Source of the DNA: Phymorhynchus buccinoides
Lineage: Eukaryota > Mollusca > Gastropoda > Neogastropoda > Raphitomidae
Reading direction: 5' to 3'
Length of the DNA stretch: 64,000 nucleotides
Assembly: GCA_017654935.2 (NCBI GenBank)
Contig: CM065695.1
Location: 25,025,073-25,089,072, forward strand
Part shown: positions 53,999 through 64,000 of the stretch, piece after piece
Numbering within the stretch: the first letter of the stretch is position 1
Layout of the letters: each line of letters starts with the position of its first letter
Notes under the pieces: model-generated
Told to the model about the DNA's origin: nothing
What the model saw: the letters and a program-made list of their open reading frames with translations, nothing else
Database searches by the model: none
Made by a program: the position numbers and the translations under genes

Positions 53999-54414
53999 TG
54001 GGTGCAACTTTTCCTGGTATACAACAAGGATTTTCCTGTTTTTGAATTTTACCAGAACAGGAATTTACTTTTTTTAAAATTTGTCAAACAAGATCTTTGT
54101 GTGTCTGCTGTATTGTTCAAACACTTTAAAGGTGCAGTCCGGCGGGTGAGCGATTGTTTTCGTTTTGCACCTCTGCGTTGGAACGGGTTTGGAGCCATTT
54201 TCTTTCCCCCTAAACCCGTTCCACAGCAGAGGTGCAAAACGAAAACAATCGCTCACCCGCCGGACTGCACCTTTAAAATAAACATCTGTATACATTGTGG
54301 AAAAAGCAAGCTAAAATACCTTCATATAAATCAATTTTTTCTTCAGGTGCAGGGGGGGACCTTGCTCCTAGACCCCGGCCTTTCAGTTTTTTCCATTTTG
54401 TGTAGTTGCACCCA
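53999..54414. mobile_element. TIR element (TGGGTGCAAC) carrying a nested MITE
   Basis: Ends TGGGTGCAACTTTTCC and TAGTTGCACCCA. Another copy is at 32015-32657. This copy is interrupted by a 145-bp palindromic MITE at 54129-54273; without it the two copies align across the site. Confidence 0.85.
54129..54273. mobile_element. Palindromic MITE with TA target duplication
   Basis: AAGGTGCAGTCCGGCGGGTG ... CACCCGCCGGACTGCACCTT, arms of about 65 bp. The empty site in the sister copy near 32137 (CACTTTAAAATAAAC) shows that insertion duplicated TA, as in Tc1/mariner-type transposition. Confidence 0.88.
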
Positions 54415-54754
54415 TGTTTGTGCAATGTCACAAAAAAAATGTTTCTCTCGTCGCATTATTTCTTTTGTCGTTACCGACATGTCTCATCATTAACATCAGT
54501 AATCATAATAAGCCCCCCCCAAAAATATAAAAAAATGCTTCAATGGAAAAACGAAAACCACGGAAGCCAGATCACTCTTCAGGGATGGAGGTGTGCCCCG
54601 TCTTTTTTTTTGTTTTCATCCCGCATTGGGGAGCGACTCGTTGATGCTGTCAGGGACGCGGGAACCACCCCCGTTTTCCAACACTGCTTGTTGTTGATCC
54701 CTGAGGGGTCTCAACAGGGACCTGGCCATGAGGTGACGTCAAAGACTCTAAAAG

Positions 54755-54965
54755 GGTAAGATGGACTACTTAAGAGTTACGGCGAGCCAGGCTGATAGAG
54801 TTATCGTTAGTGGGGTAGTTACACCATTCACAGTGGCGGCTATCCAAAGACTCAGACTGGAATTTGAACGGAGAATTTTAACCTAAATGTGTCACGTTTA
54901 AAAGGGACATAACCAGTGTTTCTGTCCTCACTACTCATATAGGGAAAAGGGACCGGATGTTAGTC
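54755..54965. repeat. Dispersed repeat, inverted copy of 34965-35205
   Basis: GCTGATAGAGTTATCGTTAG, AAAGGGACATAACCAGTGTT and CTGTCCTCACTACTCATATA. The upstream open frame (about 54540-54759) is unrecognised and probably belongs to the same element. Confidence 0.72.
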
Positions 54966-55019
54966 TTTTCTTTTCAGTGTCTTTGGTAACGTGCATGGAG
55001 AGCCAGTCTATTGGCCACT

Positions 55020-55790
55020 GCAAAGAACACCTTTTGCAAGAGTGAATGCCCTTGGTGTGTGTGTGTGTGGGGGGGGGGGGAGATGGTTGAGTACTGACCA
55101 AACAAGGGCACAACTCTCGCCAATAACCCTATTTGAGGCCACTTAATGGCTGCCTTTTGCAAGAGTGAATGCCCTTGGTGTGTGTGTGTGGTGAATGGGG
55201 GGGGGGAAGATGGTTGAGTACTGACCAAACAAGGGCACAACTCTCGCCAATAACCCTATTTGAGGCCACTTAATGGCTGCCTTTTGCAAGAGTGAATGCC
55301 CTTGGTGGGTGGCGGGAAGATGGTTGAGTACTGACCAAACAAGGGCACAAATCTCGCCAATAACCCTATTTGAGGCCACTTAATGGCTGCCTTTTGGAGT
55401 GGGGGGAAGATGGTTGAGTACTGACCAAACAAGGGAAACAACTCTCGCCAATAACCCTATTTGAGGCCACTTAATGGCTGCCTTTTGCAAGAGTGAATGC
55501 CCTTTTTGCAAGAGTGAATGAGGCCCTTGGTGCCTTTGTGCAAGAGTGTGGTGGGTGGGGGAAGATGGTTGAGTACTGACCAAACAAGGGCACAAATCTC
55601 GCCAATAACCCTATTTGAGGCCACTTAATGGCTGCCTTTTGCAAGAGTGAATGCCCTTGGTGGGTGGGGGAAGATAGTTGAGTACTGACCAAACAAGGGC
55701 ATAACTCTCGCCAATAACCCTATTTGAGGCCACTTAATGGCTCCCTTTTGCAAGAGTGAATGCCTTTTGGATACTGATCAACAAGGGCTT
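55020..55790. repeat. ~90-157-bp tandem array
   Basis: About seven units with GATGGTTGAGTACTGACCAA, CTCGCCAATAACCCTATTTG, AGGCCACTTAATGGCTGCCT and TTTGCAAGAGTGAATGCCCT, separated by variable GT/GGGG runs. It resembles in design the exon-edge arrays of this window, but I do not recognise an exon in the unit. Confidence 0.85.
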
Positions 55791-56376
55791 AACTCTTGCC
55801 GTCAAAGGCGTTAATAACCCTAGTTGCAGTGGCCAATAGGCAAGTGGCCTACGTTGCTGGCGGATCTTTCTCTTATTATGTGTTGTCAGTTCGTCACAAT
55901 GGCTGAAGGCAGTCTGAGAAGCAAAATGCCATTAATAGCTTATAAAATTTTCAGTCGTTCTTAATAGGAAAGTTCCACTTTTTGTTTTTGTTTGCTTCAC
56001 TATGATTTCGTACCTCTTCTGGGAAGCAAGATGTATTGATAGTGCAGTTATCGAACATCCAAATATGTTCGGTAGGCAATTTTTTAGTTTTTTTGCTTCA
56101 CTATAAATTCTTGCCTCAAAGCTCGCTCATCGAGGACTCCATTCCTCCTTCCCACTACATTCAACCATGGACACTACATTGAATATAGCATCCATGATTC
56201 AACACATTGTTTCTAAGTATAGTGAAGTAAGGAAAGGCAACTCTGTAATCAACTCCCTTCGCCAAAGTTATTTTCGGCACCAATTCGCCTAGCAAAGCAT
56301 ATGCAGCAACAGCCACATGTATTGAGACAGACCCAGGCTCATCCTAAAAAAAAAGAAGAAAAAAAGGATTGCCTCA

Positions 56377-56772
56377 CTATTTCTTGGGAGACGTCTTGAG
56401 GACGGGCCGGATCTTCATCTCAGACTTGCGCAGCTGCTCACGCTTCCAGTGGTTCCAGGCGATACCTCGGTAAGCCACGTCGGAGCGGTTGTGGTAGGCC
56501 CCGTTGAGCAGGGCGAACCAGCAGTTGTTGAACCACCAGCCGGCCTCCCACTCGGCGGCGCAGTGCGACTCGGACCGCCCGTCGTGGTCCTGGTCTGGCG
56601 CGGAGAAGGCCATGTTGTTGTGGCGGTACAGGGAGTCCTGGGCGCTGCCCGAGTGGCCGCTGACGGTCAGCCTGTAGTGGTCGCGCTGGCCGCCCACCCG
56701 GAAGCTGGAGTAGATGGCGTGCACCCGGTTGCCGCTGAAGTCCCACAGGTCCACCCGAAGCTGGTAGTGGTC
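56377..56772 (-). CDS. FReD gene, last exon with stop
   Basis: Acceptor CCCGCAAAAG (weak pyrimidine tract, preceded by ATCG/ATCA tetranucleotides). 132 codons from DHYQLRVDLWDF to SPKK and TAG. Contains the conserved WWFNNCW, LNGAYHN and MKIRPV motifs of the fibrinogen fold. Confidence 0.9.
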   Translation of the reverse strand, partial: DHYQLRVDLWDFSGNRVHAIYSSFRVGGQRDHYRLTVSGHSGSAQDSLYRHNNMAFSAPDQDHDGRSESHCAAEWEAGWWFNNCWFALLNGAYHNRSDVAYRGIAWNHWKREQLRKSEMKIRPVLKTSPKK

Positions 56773-58565
56773 CTTTTGCGGGAAATCAATCGATCGATCG
56801 ATCAATCAATCAATCACATTTGATTCTTTAAATAAATTCAATTGAATGTTTTAACAATCAACCAACCAATCAATCAATCAATCACATTTGATTCTTTAAA
56901 GAAATTCAATCGAATGTTTTAACAATCAACCAACCAATCAATCAATCAATCACATTTGATTCTTTAAAGAAATTCAATCGAATGTTTTAAGAAAAAAAGA
57001 AACGAACATTTTGTGTGTGTTAGAAAGTATGTGAAAACATGCATAGTGAACACGTGAAAACATGCATAGTGAACACGTACATGCACGCACTCACGCACAT
57101 CTTTCTACCTGTCTGGTGTCTCATCTCATCAATCTATATCTCATCTATAATCTAAATTATTTTTTTAATAATTTTAAATACCTCTACATGTATATGCATA
57201 GGGAAGGGAAGGGGCTGGGTTTGGCAGAATCGTCCACTTTGACTGTTCAAGCGTCTTAACTCTGGTACACAACAGACTCCTGCTTCTGAAGACCATGCAA
57301 CTGATAGGCACAAGAGGTTAAAAGCTAAATGTCAGAGTGATTGAAAACGTTGTATTAGAAAAACAAATCTGATTGGTAAGTCTGATTATTTAGAGTCCTT
57401 TATTCGTTTCAATAATCGTTCCCCCACTTCACCTGATTGGTCAGTAAAAAACAGCTTTTTACTGCCCACTCCTGATTGGTCAATAAAAATAAGTTGTTAT
57501 TGTCATACCTGATTAGTCAGTAAAACTAGGCTTTGGTTGCTCTTGCCTGGTTGGTCGTTAAGAATGGATTGTCATTGTTTAGCCAATGCTCTTACCTGAT
57601 TGGTCCATAAAAAATAGCTGTCGCTGCTTAGCCAATGCTCTCACCTGGTTGGTCAATAAAATAGATTGTCATTGCTTAGCCAATGCTCTCACCTGGTTGG
57701 TCAATAAAATAGATTGTCATTGCTTAGCCAATGCTCTCACCTGATTGGTCAATAAAATAGATTGTCATTGCCCAGCCAGTGCTCTCACCTGATTGGTTGA
57801 TAAAACAGTTGCCCAGCCAATGCTCTCACCTGATTGGTCAATAAAAATAGGTTGTCATTGCCCAGCCAATGCTCTCACCTGATTGGTCGATAAAACAGTT
57901 GCCCAGCCAATGCTCTCACCAGATTGGTCAATAAAATAGATTGTCATTGCCCAGCCAATGCTCTCACCTGATTGGTCGCTAAAACAGTTGCCCAGCCAAT
58001 GCTCTCACCTGATTGGTCAATAAAACAGTTCAAGCGCAATGTGCATCATACATCTGTATTGTTAAAAATTCGGGACTTTCCTGGAGTTGCACTGCCTCCG
58101 GGCATTGCCTCCAGGATCGTTCCCATCGTCTTTATATCTACTAATGTCCCAATATGTGTCTGTTTCAGACCGGAGGACGTTAAATGGATTTTCAATAAAA
58201 CAGTTGCCCAGCCAATGCTCTCACCTGATTGGTCATTAGAAATAGGTTGTTGTTGCCCAGCCAATGCTCTCACCTGATTGGTCAATAAAACAGTTGCCCA
58301 GCTGACGCTCTCACCTGATTGGTCAATAAAAATAGGTTGTCGTTGCCCAGCCAATGCTCGCCGGCCACGCTGCCGAAGCCGTCGCAGTACTGGTCCCAGG
58401 GGCGGTTGAAGTCCTCTGATCCGTCCTGGCGGCGCTGGAAGAGCAGCCAGCCCCCGGGCGAGGTGTCCATGTCGCACCACACGGGCACCGGGCACGCCGC
58501 CGCCCGCGGCCTGATGAAGTACACCCCGCTCTGCCGGTGCCCGCCTTCGAACACCGCTGTGCAAT
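56377..58565 (-). CDS. Fibrinogen-related-domain protein (ficolin/techylectin-like), last two exons
   Basis: The two exons 58565-58315 and 56772-56377 join in phase 0 to a complete fibrinogen C-terminal (FReD) domain of about 215 residues. Hallmarks in order: DCTAVFEGGHRQSGVYFI, VWCDMDTSPGGWLLFQRRQD, GEHWLGNDNLFLLTNQ, HYQLRVDLWDFSGN, the calcium-loop region DQDHDG, ESHCAAEWEAGWWFNNCW, LNGAY, and GIAWNHWK before MKIRPV. Such proteins are usually secreted lectin-like recognition molecules of innate immunity (family knowledge). The exact ligand and paralogue cannot be told. The first exon begins mid-codon, so upstream exons (signal peptide, often coiled coil or collagen) exist but were not found before 64000. 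Confidence 0.88.
57430..58314 (-). repeat. Tandem copies of the FReD exon 3' end with its 5' splice site
   Basis: About 16 units of 40-50 bp fill the intron next to the exon. In sense orientation each reads CTGGGCAAYGACAACCTATT...GACCAATCAG/GTGAGAGCATT, which is the last ~36 exon bases plus the donor. The best copies (for example near 57828-57870) still encode LGNDNLFLLTNQ. Shorter ~40-bp units lack a few internal bases. Units are nearly uniform near the exon and more diverged towards 57430. A 163-bp retroposon interrupts the array at 58031-58193. Confidence 0.92.
58031..58193 (+). mobile_element. SINE-like retroposon inserted in the FReD splice-site array
   Basis: Matches the dispersed family at 3466, 4406 and 33985: core CTGTATTGTTAAAAATTCGG through GGGCATTGCCTCCAGGATCG to GACCGGAGGACGTTAA. 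It is flanked by AATAAAACAGTT at 58019-58030 and 58194-58205, consistent with a 12-bp target-site duplication, although the tandem array could itself supply that repeat. Confidence 0.7.
58315..58565 (-). CDS. FReD gene, penultimate exon
   Basis: Acceptor CTCAATCAACAG, donor AATCAG/GTGAGA. Two bases plus 83 codons. It carries the first half of the fibrinogen domain, from the opening DC (D completed by the previous exon) to LGNDNLFLLTNQ. The codons are strongly GC-rich compared with the flanking introns. Confidence 0.88.
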
Positions 58566-58666
58566 CTGTTGATTGAGGGATAAATGCCTTTTCACTGAGT
58601 CCCAAATTCATTTTTTTTGTCATGCTTCTTCTTGAAGGGTGTGTGGAGTGCGTTCTTAACTTCGCA

Positions 58667-58995
58667 TGGATGCTCCTTCTTGCAGGATGTCCTGAATTGC
58701 AGGATTTGGTTTAAATTGCCTGGAGCTGGCATCGCCGGAATATGAGAATTTGAGAAGATGCATTTTGCTGGTTATAGAGGTCATGAAGTTTAACCAGAAG
58801 TGAAAGTGCAACGAGAGCCTGTCAATTACATTGGAAACTACAGTTTCCCTTCAGCTTCCAGGGGGCAATAAACCCCCAGGAGGGGCGCTGTCCCTGCCCT
58901 TCGCCGGGGCTTGCAGGATTTTTGAAAATTTCCAGGAGCACCCTGCCCTTCACCGGGGCTTGCAGGATTTTTGAAAATGTCTAGGAGCACCCATG
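58667..58995. repeat. Dispersed repeat, inverted relative to 10985-11290
   Basis: Contains GAGAAGATGCATTTTGCTGG, GAGCCTGTCAATTACATTGG and CCCCAGGAGGGGCGCTGTCC. CTTGCAGGATTTTTGAAAAT is duplicated at its end. Confidence 0.78.
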
Positions 58996-59149
58996 AATTC
59001 GTAACTCTATTTGTGACCAAGTGTGACCTGTTCGCTCCATTTTAAACGCCTGAAAGTCCTGTCCAGTATACTGAAGAAGAAGAAAAGGAAGAGGAAGAAG
59101 ATGATGATGATGACGAAGAAGACTTACAAGCACAATAACTTTTTTTCTG

Positions 59150-59395
59150 TTAACCCTTTCACCGCCAAAGTCGCATTTTAGCACCACAATGATTTAACTT
59201 CTATGTCACTAAAAGGCATCAAATTGGGGTCTATTATACAAAGACACCTTTGTCTTAGTTTTGGAAAGTACGGGTAAACCTTATTTTATATATGTCACAG
59301 AATAATCCCCAATACTGCATATGGATTTTGTTCTCTACCCAGATCAATTTAATGGACATTTTTGGCTGAAATATGGCTGGTGGTGAAAGGGTTGA
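59150..59395. mobile_element. piggyBac-like MITE
   Basis: TTAACCCTTTCACCGCCAAA to GGTGGTGAAAGGGTTGA; the right TTAA has decayed to TTGA. Confidence 0.82.
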
Positions 59396-60009
59396 AGAAA
59401 GTGAGCGGATTGTAGATCTTTATTTCGCAGTGTCCAAGCTGGACCACTGTAACTAGAGAGAGAAAAAAGTTTCCCTGCCCTTCATATGCAAGTACTTTGA
59501 TCTCGCGCCTCTATCTTGTGCGAAGTACAAAACGGTGGTTCTCGGGAAGAAGCTGTTGTAATGTGTTCGTTTTGTATTTTTCAATAAAAAGTTGGACTTA
59601 GGGCTGGTTGTGCCAGGGAATAGAGATAGGTCTACAAAGCCATTGGCAGTTTTTTGGTTTTTACTTTATTTTTGCAGTAATCTTTCTTCCATCTTTCTGT
59701 GCTTGTTGGCTTGTTTTGTTCTTTCATTCTTGCTTGCCATATCAATTCCATTTTCTTTCATTGAAGGGCCTATGCTATTCTCCTAACTCTTCTTACCACC
59801 TCCCTCCCACCCCCCCCCCCCCCATCTTCCCCTCTCTACCTCTTTTCTCTGGTCTTCTCGTCAGGGGAAATGCGGAATGCAGTCACGCTTGGTGTGATGT
59901 CATAATTATTTCCAACAGGAATGTTCTATTTTTTGTCCCCCCTCTAGCCTGCAGAGTCTTTGAGATAAGATCTCGCTCTCTATCCCTCCCTCTCTCTCAC
60001 CCCCCCCCC

Positions 60010-60276
<267 letters not shown>

Positions 60277-60639
60277 CGTCTCTTTGTCTCTTTCTATGAG
60301 AGCGGCAGCGTCAGTAGAACTACATTGCACGTGAAACGCGACAACCATTCCAAGGAATATAGGTCAATGCGTCTTCCAAGTGTGTGGGGTCACTAGGCCT
60401 AGGCCTAGTTCAACGGCCCCCGCCCAGCCCACCAAGCGTATTATTGCCTTCATACCAGGGATATATTTTTAGATTTCTACGCTCCATACCAGTAGGGCAT
60501 TGGCTATGTGTGTGTGGAATCCGGAAAGGACTCTGGGAAATGGTGGGAAAGAGAAGACATAAGCATACGTGCGTGCGCACTCTCACTTGACACACAGACA
60601 CATAGACACACCATTACCTCTCCCCCCCCCGCTCTCTCT

Positions 60640-60645
60640 CTCATA

Positions 60646-60676
<31 letters not shown>

Positions 60677-60766
60677 GCGCGCGCGCGCACGGGCGCGCGC
60701 ACACACACACGAATACGTATACTCTCAGTCTGATGCACGCACGCACACACACACACGCACACGCAC

Positions 60767-60806
<40 letters not shown>
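60640..60806. repeat. (CA)n-(CG)n compound microsatellite
   Basis: CA run, CG run of about 30 bases, then CA again. The alternating purine-pyrimidine CG part could adopt Z-DNA (inference). Confidence 0.92.
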
Positions 60807-61058
60807 GATGGGCAGCAAAGTAAAAATAATGATAAAAAAGTACAAAATATGTTAGATAAGAAACCGAAAACACATCTAAGAAAAAAAACCCAGCAATTGA
60901 AGGAAGGAGAGAGAGAGAGAGAGGGGGGGGGGGGGAGGGAGGGAGGGAGGAGGGGTTGTAGAAATTGATATACTGAGAGAGAAAATCCAGACGAACTCTA
61001 CATTTAATGTTATTAAGTTGTTCTGTGAGTGATACTGTATCTCTCCCGTAAAGGTGTG

Positions 61059-61302
61059 GCAATATTAATATTTCTTCCCCTCATAACACTATCCGAACCA
61101 TCTTAGACGGAAATGAAAAGTGCTGTCTCTTTATAGGGGATTTGAAGAATGAAAATATCACTTTTTCCGTCAACATATTCACCAATATTTTCTGTCCCGG
61201 ATAGTACACTTGACACTTGGAGCGCAAGTGAAGTTATAGTGCGCGTGCACTACAACTGCACTTGTACCGTTTTGGGTTGAGGGGAAGAAATGTTCATATT
61301 GC
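61059..61302. mobile_element. MITE with GCAATATnnnnATTTCTTCCCCTC ends
   Basis: Left GCAATATTAATATTTCTTCC and right GGAAGAAATGTTCATATTGC are inverted, flanked by AAAGGTGTG on both sides. Confidence 0.65.
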
Positions 61303-61625
61303 TTAAAGGTGTGACTTAAAGACACACAGACGCACCACGATTAAGTCCCTTGGGGTTTTTTTCTGGTTAGCTGTGACCCACATACACAATGTCCCCAACT
61401 TCAAATTGAGGCTGCTCTTTAAAATGATGTTTCGCTTTGAATTTGGGGGCATTTTATATGGGAGTCCATCCTGCAGGTCAAAACCAGATTCTTACCAGCT
61501 GTAAGAGGGAAACCCGTGATTTGGACACGTGATCTGGTGGGTCTTTAAGGAAATAATGGTCATAAGAACAAGCGGGTCAGAACCACTGTGAACACTGTTA
61601 CAGCACGTGAACCAAGCCGTTGAGA

Positions 61626-61882
61626 TTAACCCTTTCACCGCCAGCCATATTTCAGCCAAAAAGTTCCATTAAATTTACCTGGGTAGAGAATAAAATCCAT
61701 CTGCAGTATTGGGGATTGTTCTGTGACATATATATATATATATAAAAAAGGTCTATCCTTACTTCCCAAAACTAAGACAATAGGGTCTTTGGACAATAGA
61801 CCCCAATTGAAAATGCCTTTTAGTGACATAGGTGTTAAACCACTGCGGTGCTAAAATGCGACTTTGGCGGTGAAAGGGTTAA
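61626..61882. mobile_element. piggyBac-like MITE
   Basis: Complete copy, TTAACCCTTTCACCGCCAGC to GGCGGTGAAAGGGTTAA, with a (TA)n tract inside. Confidence 0.84.
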
Positions 61883-62584
61883 ATGTAGGTTACGATTGTC
61901 TTTAGCAGGTGAAAACTGAGCCATTAGCGAAGGCACGATAGTACCAAGGTCGCTGACTCGTGTCAAAGTCGTAGACAAATTACTTCTTCAGGAGTCAATG
62001 AACCCATTAGGAGCCAGATAATTCTTCCGAACTTTTTTCTCCCAAATCAATGCGTTTTCTTACTCAGCAGAAGAAGTCCCTCTGGCCCCCTTTATTAGTC
62101 TGTACTATTCTCTCGTCCGAGTTCTGGACGCTTGGCTAGAACACCAAGGCTACATCAAAATATTGTTATTCTCTGCATAGTTATGCGGGGATTGTCTTTA
62201 ATAATGATAATAATAATAATAATAATAATGAATAATATTTATATGGCGCAATATCCTGATTAATACATCTCAAAGCGCCTTACAATAACAAATAACAATT
62301 AATAGTGTCATACATAAACATGCCATATATATATGGCATATATATACATGGCATGCAATCACCAATCAATAATACATCAGAAATCAAAAATACTTGTACC
62401 GCAGGGAACAAAAGAAGTTAATTGGACTCACACATACTCTCCCCCACCTCACTCCCCTCTACCTCCCCGCCACCCCACCCTCTATACTCGTCAAAATATA
62501 CATAGACAATATATTTGAATCTATAATCAATAATCAAGAATAATTATCTTTAGCCATAACAAGCTCCTAGCATACCATAATCAT

Positions 62585-62920
62585 CAGTCTCCAAACCCCA
62601 CCCCCACCCCCCCACCCCGAAGTCGGAGCATGGCTGCCCACATGGCGGGGGGTAAGAAAAACGGTCATGCGCGTAAATGTTCCCATCCCTAGCTGATGCA
62701 TTTGTACCATAGTGTTCAAGTGCTTCAACAGTCGTCCTATGTAATATACATGTAGATAGCGAGCACACTGTAAGCTTCAAGCTTGTTGCTGCTCATTGAT
62801 GTCGACAATGTATTGATCAATGTATATGTGCCCTGTTGATCCGAATAAAAATGTATTTAAACCAAGTGCTTCTGCTGTTCGGATGATCCCTAGAGTCTTT
62901 TAGCCAAAGGTACGACAACA
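62585..62920. repeat. Dispersed repeat interrupted by a retroposon
   Basis: Matches 33585-33760 (GATGCATTTGTACCATAGTG ... GGATGATCCCT...GTCTTTTAGCCA). A 136-bp insertion at 62727-62862 splits this copy. Confidence 0.78.
62727..62862 (+). mobile_element. Short LINE-type 3' end insertion with 10-bp target duplication
   Basis: Flanked by CAAGTGCTTC at 62717-62726 and 62863-62872. The uninterrupted site is seen once at 33701-33710. The insert ends GATCCGAATAAAAATGTATT followed by TAAACC. A similar AATAAATTTGTTTAAACC tail is at 50480-50497. Confidence 0.78.
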
Positions 62921-63099
62921 ACAACGGATAACAACACGGGCGCTTCTCTTCGGGCGATGTGCCTGAATTCAGTTTTTTTCTTCAAAGACCTCTGTCTGAA
63001 TTTCAGGTTAAGATAAAAATTGAGGGGCAAACTCCCTTTCTCTCTTTCCCATGTTTTGTCGCCATGGCATCATTTACGCATTGGACTGTAGAGGGGAAG

Positions 63100-63205
63100 T
63101 AGGGGAAGACGGGGTAAAAAGCGCATGGGCGGGTAAGAAGCCCACCCCAATTATCTCATGAAATAAAGAAAATTTCACTCTCATTTTGCCCATGAGACAG
63201 ACGAA
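63100..63205. mobile_element. Single arm of the fold-back MITE seen at 5207
   Basis: GTAGGGGAAGACGGGGTAAA through TTTTGCCCATGAGACAGACG matches the left arm at 5207; the right arm is missing. Confidence 0.75.
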
Positions 63206-63779
63206 ACGAGCTTTTTTTTTATCTTGTTGATTTTTTGCTCCTTTTGTTGCCTGCTTTTTGCTCCTTTTGCTATATTTGCTGTTTGCTGTTTTCTTGTTTG
63301 TCTATGTCGATAAAGGCGCATTCGCCGAAATATCCAGTAGTTTAGTTTTGTCTCTTGTGAATAAAATAACGTCACTTTACCCTTGTCGTGTAGTTTGTTT
63401 GTTTGTTGTATGTTCCAGTGACGTTGTTTCAGTCTGTTTCAGGTTTGTTCTTCTTTTTTCTATCATCAGTTGTCATTAGCTTTATAGTTTGCTTCAATGA
63501 GAACCTGTCGCATCGCGCCAACTTAGCGCGTCGCATAGCCAGTGCCATCGTTTGCCTGCGTGTGCAGCGCCCGATCAATCAGTCCGTCCGTCAGTCAGTC
63601 AATCAATCATCATTGTACGTTCATTTCTTTTACCGGGGTTGTGCATCTCTTTTTTTCTTTAGAGAGTCAGGAAACGCACATCAGTTTCTAATACCATTCG
63701 AAAATAAGGCATTATTGACTCGGAACATTTTGACAGTGAGCATTAATTATAAAAGACATTTTAACATCGACAAATTTCC

Positions 63780-63810
<31 letters not shown>

Positions 63811-63884
63811 TGTCTCTCTCTCTCTCTCCGAAAAAAAAGCTAACTAATTAGCATATCTCATTACCTTGAATAAATAACATTTCG

Positions 63885-63888
<4 letters not shown>

Positions 63889-63962
<74 letters not shown>
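63889..63962. repeat. (CT)n microsatellite
   Basis: Pure CT of about 74 bp near the window end; CTAACTAATTAGC occurs on both sides (63838 and 63987). Confidence 0.93.
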
Positions 63963-63966
<4 letters not shown>

Positions 63967-64000
63967 AGGGCTGAGTGAAAAAAAGCTGTAACTAATTAGC

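Noticed and set aside
54002..54493. 163-codon plus-strand frame
   Set aside because: It spans a TIR transposon and the palindromic MITE nested in it; no protein similarity recognised.
56438..56823. Long GC-rich alternative frames over the FReD exons (also 58046-58595)
   Set aside because: Wrong-frame or antisense shadows of GC-rich FReD coding sequence.
57430..58314. CRISPR-like repeat array
   Set aside because: Units are contiguous tandem copies of an exon-intron boundary with no unique spacers, in an animal gene intron.

Overview
The window is nuclear DNA of an invertebrate animal, most likely a marine mollusc and probably a gastropod. The evidence is short GT-AG-spliced exons scattered through a very repeat-rich background: long (GA)n, (CA)n and poly-G/C tracts, many small inverted-repeat transposons, LINE fragments, and a tRNA-headed SINE whose sequence I associate with molluscs. 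The taxon is an inference. There are no bacterial-style operons and no CRISPR. Almost all long open frames here are microsatellite artefacts.

Three protein genes can be reconstructed. (1) PFDN4 (prefoldin subunit 4) lies on the minus strand, 22960 to 16517. It has four exons, encodes 133 aa and is complete. Its last intron looks like a U12-type AT-AC intron. (2) TMX3 (thioredoxin-related ER membrane protein, PDI family) lies on the plus strand. Nine exons run from 23176 to 39583 and encode about 267 N-terminal residues. The C-terminal half was not found here. (3) A fibrinogen-related-domain (FReD, ficolin/techylectin-like) gene lies on the minus strand, with its last two exons at 58565-58315 and 56772-56377. 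Its N-terminal exons were not found. PFDN4 and TMX3 are head to head, with 215 bp between start codons.

The most unusual property is shared by all three genes. The edge of an exon, with its processing signal, has been amplified in tandem inside the neighbouring non-coding DNA. The FReD exon has about 16 extra copies of its 3' end plus 5' splice site. TMX3 exon 4 has about 7 extra copies of its 3' end plus 5' splice site, separated by (ATC)n tracts. TMX3 exon 9 has about 9 extra copies of its 3' splice site plus the first ~70 exon bases. The PFDN4 terminal exon has about 5 extra copies of its last codons, stop codon and, in some copies, an AATAAA signal. TMX3 also carries a second, partial copy of the CGHC-encoding exon, with its own acceptor and donor and a length of exactly 22 codons.

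Layout: 1-16 kb is gene-free repeat DNA (GA/CA arrays, a ~105-bp satellite at 9.2-10.2 kb, several MITEs). PFDN4 fills 16.1-23.0 kb and TMX3 fills 23.2-39.6 kb. From 39.6 to 56.4 kb there are MITEs, a ~590-bp terminal-inverted-repeat element, poly-G/C tracts, a large inverted repeat and CT arrays. A ~115-bp tandem array lies at 55.0-55.8 kb, the FReD gene at 56.4-58.6 kb, and 58.6-64 kb is repeat DNA. About ten copies of one piggyBac-like MITE (TTAA target) are spread over the window, and several elements are nested in one another so that relative ages can be read.
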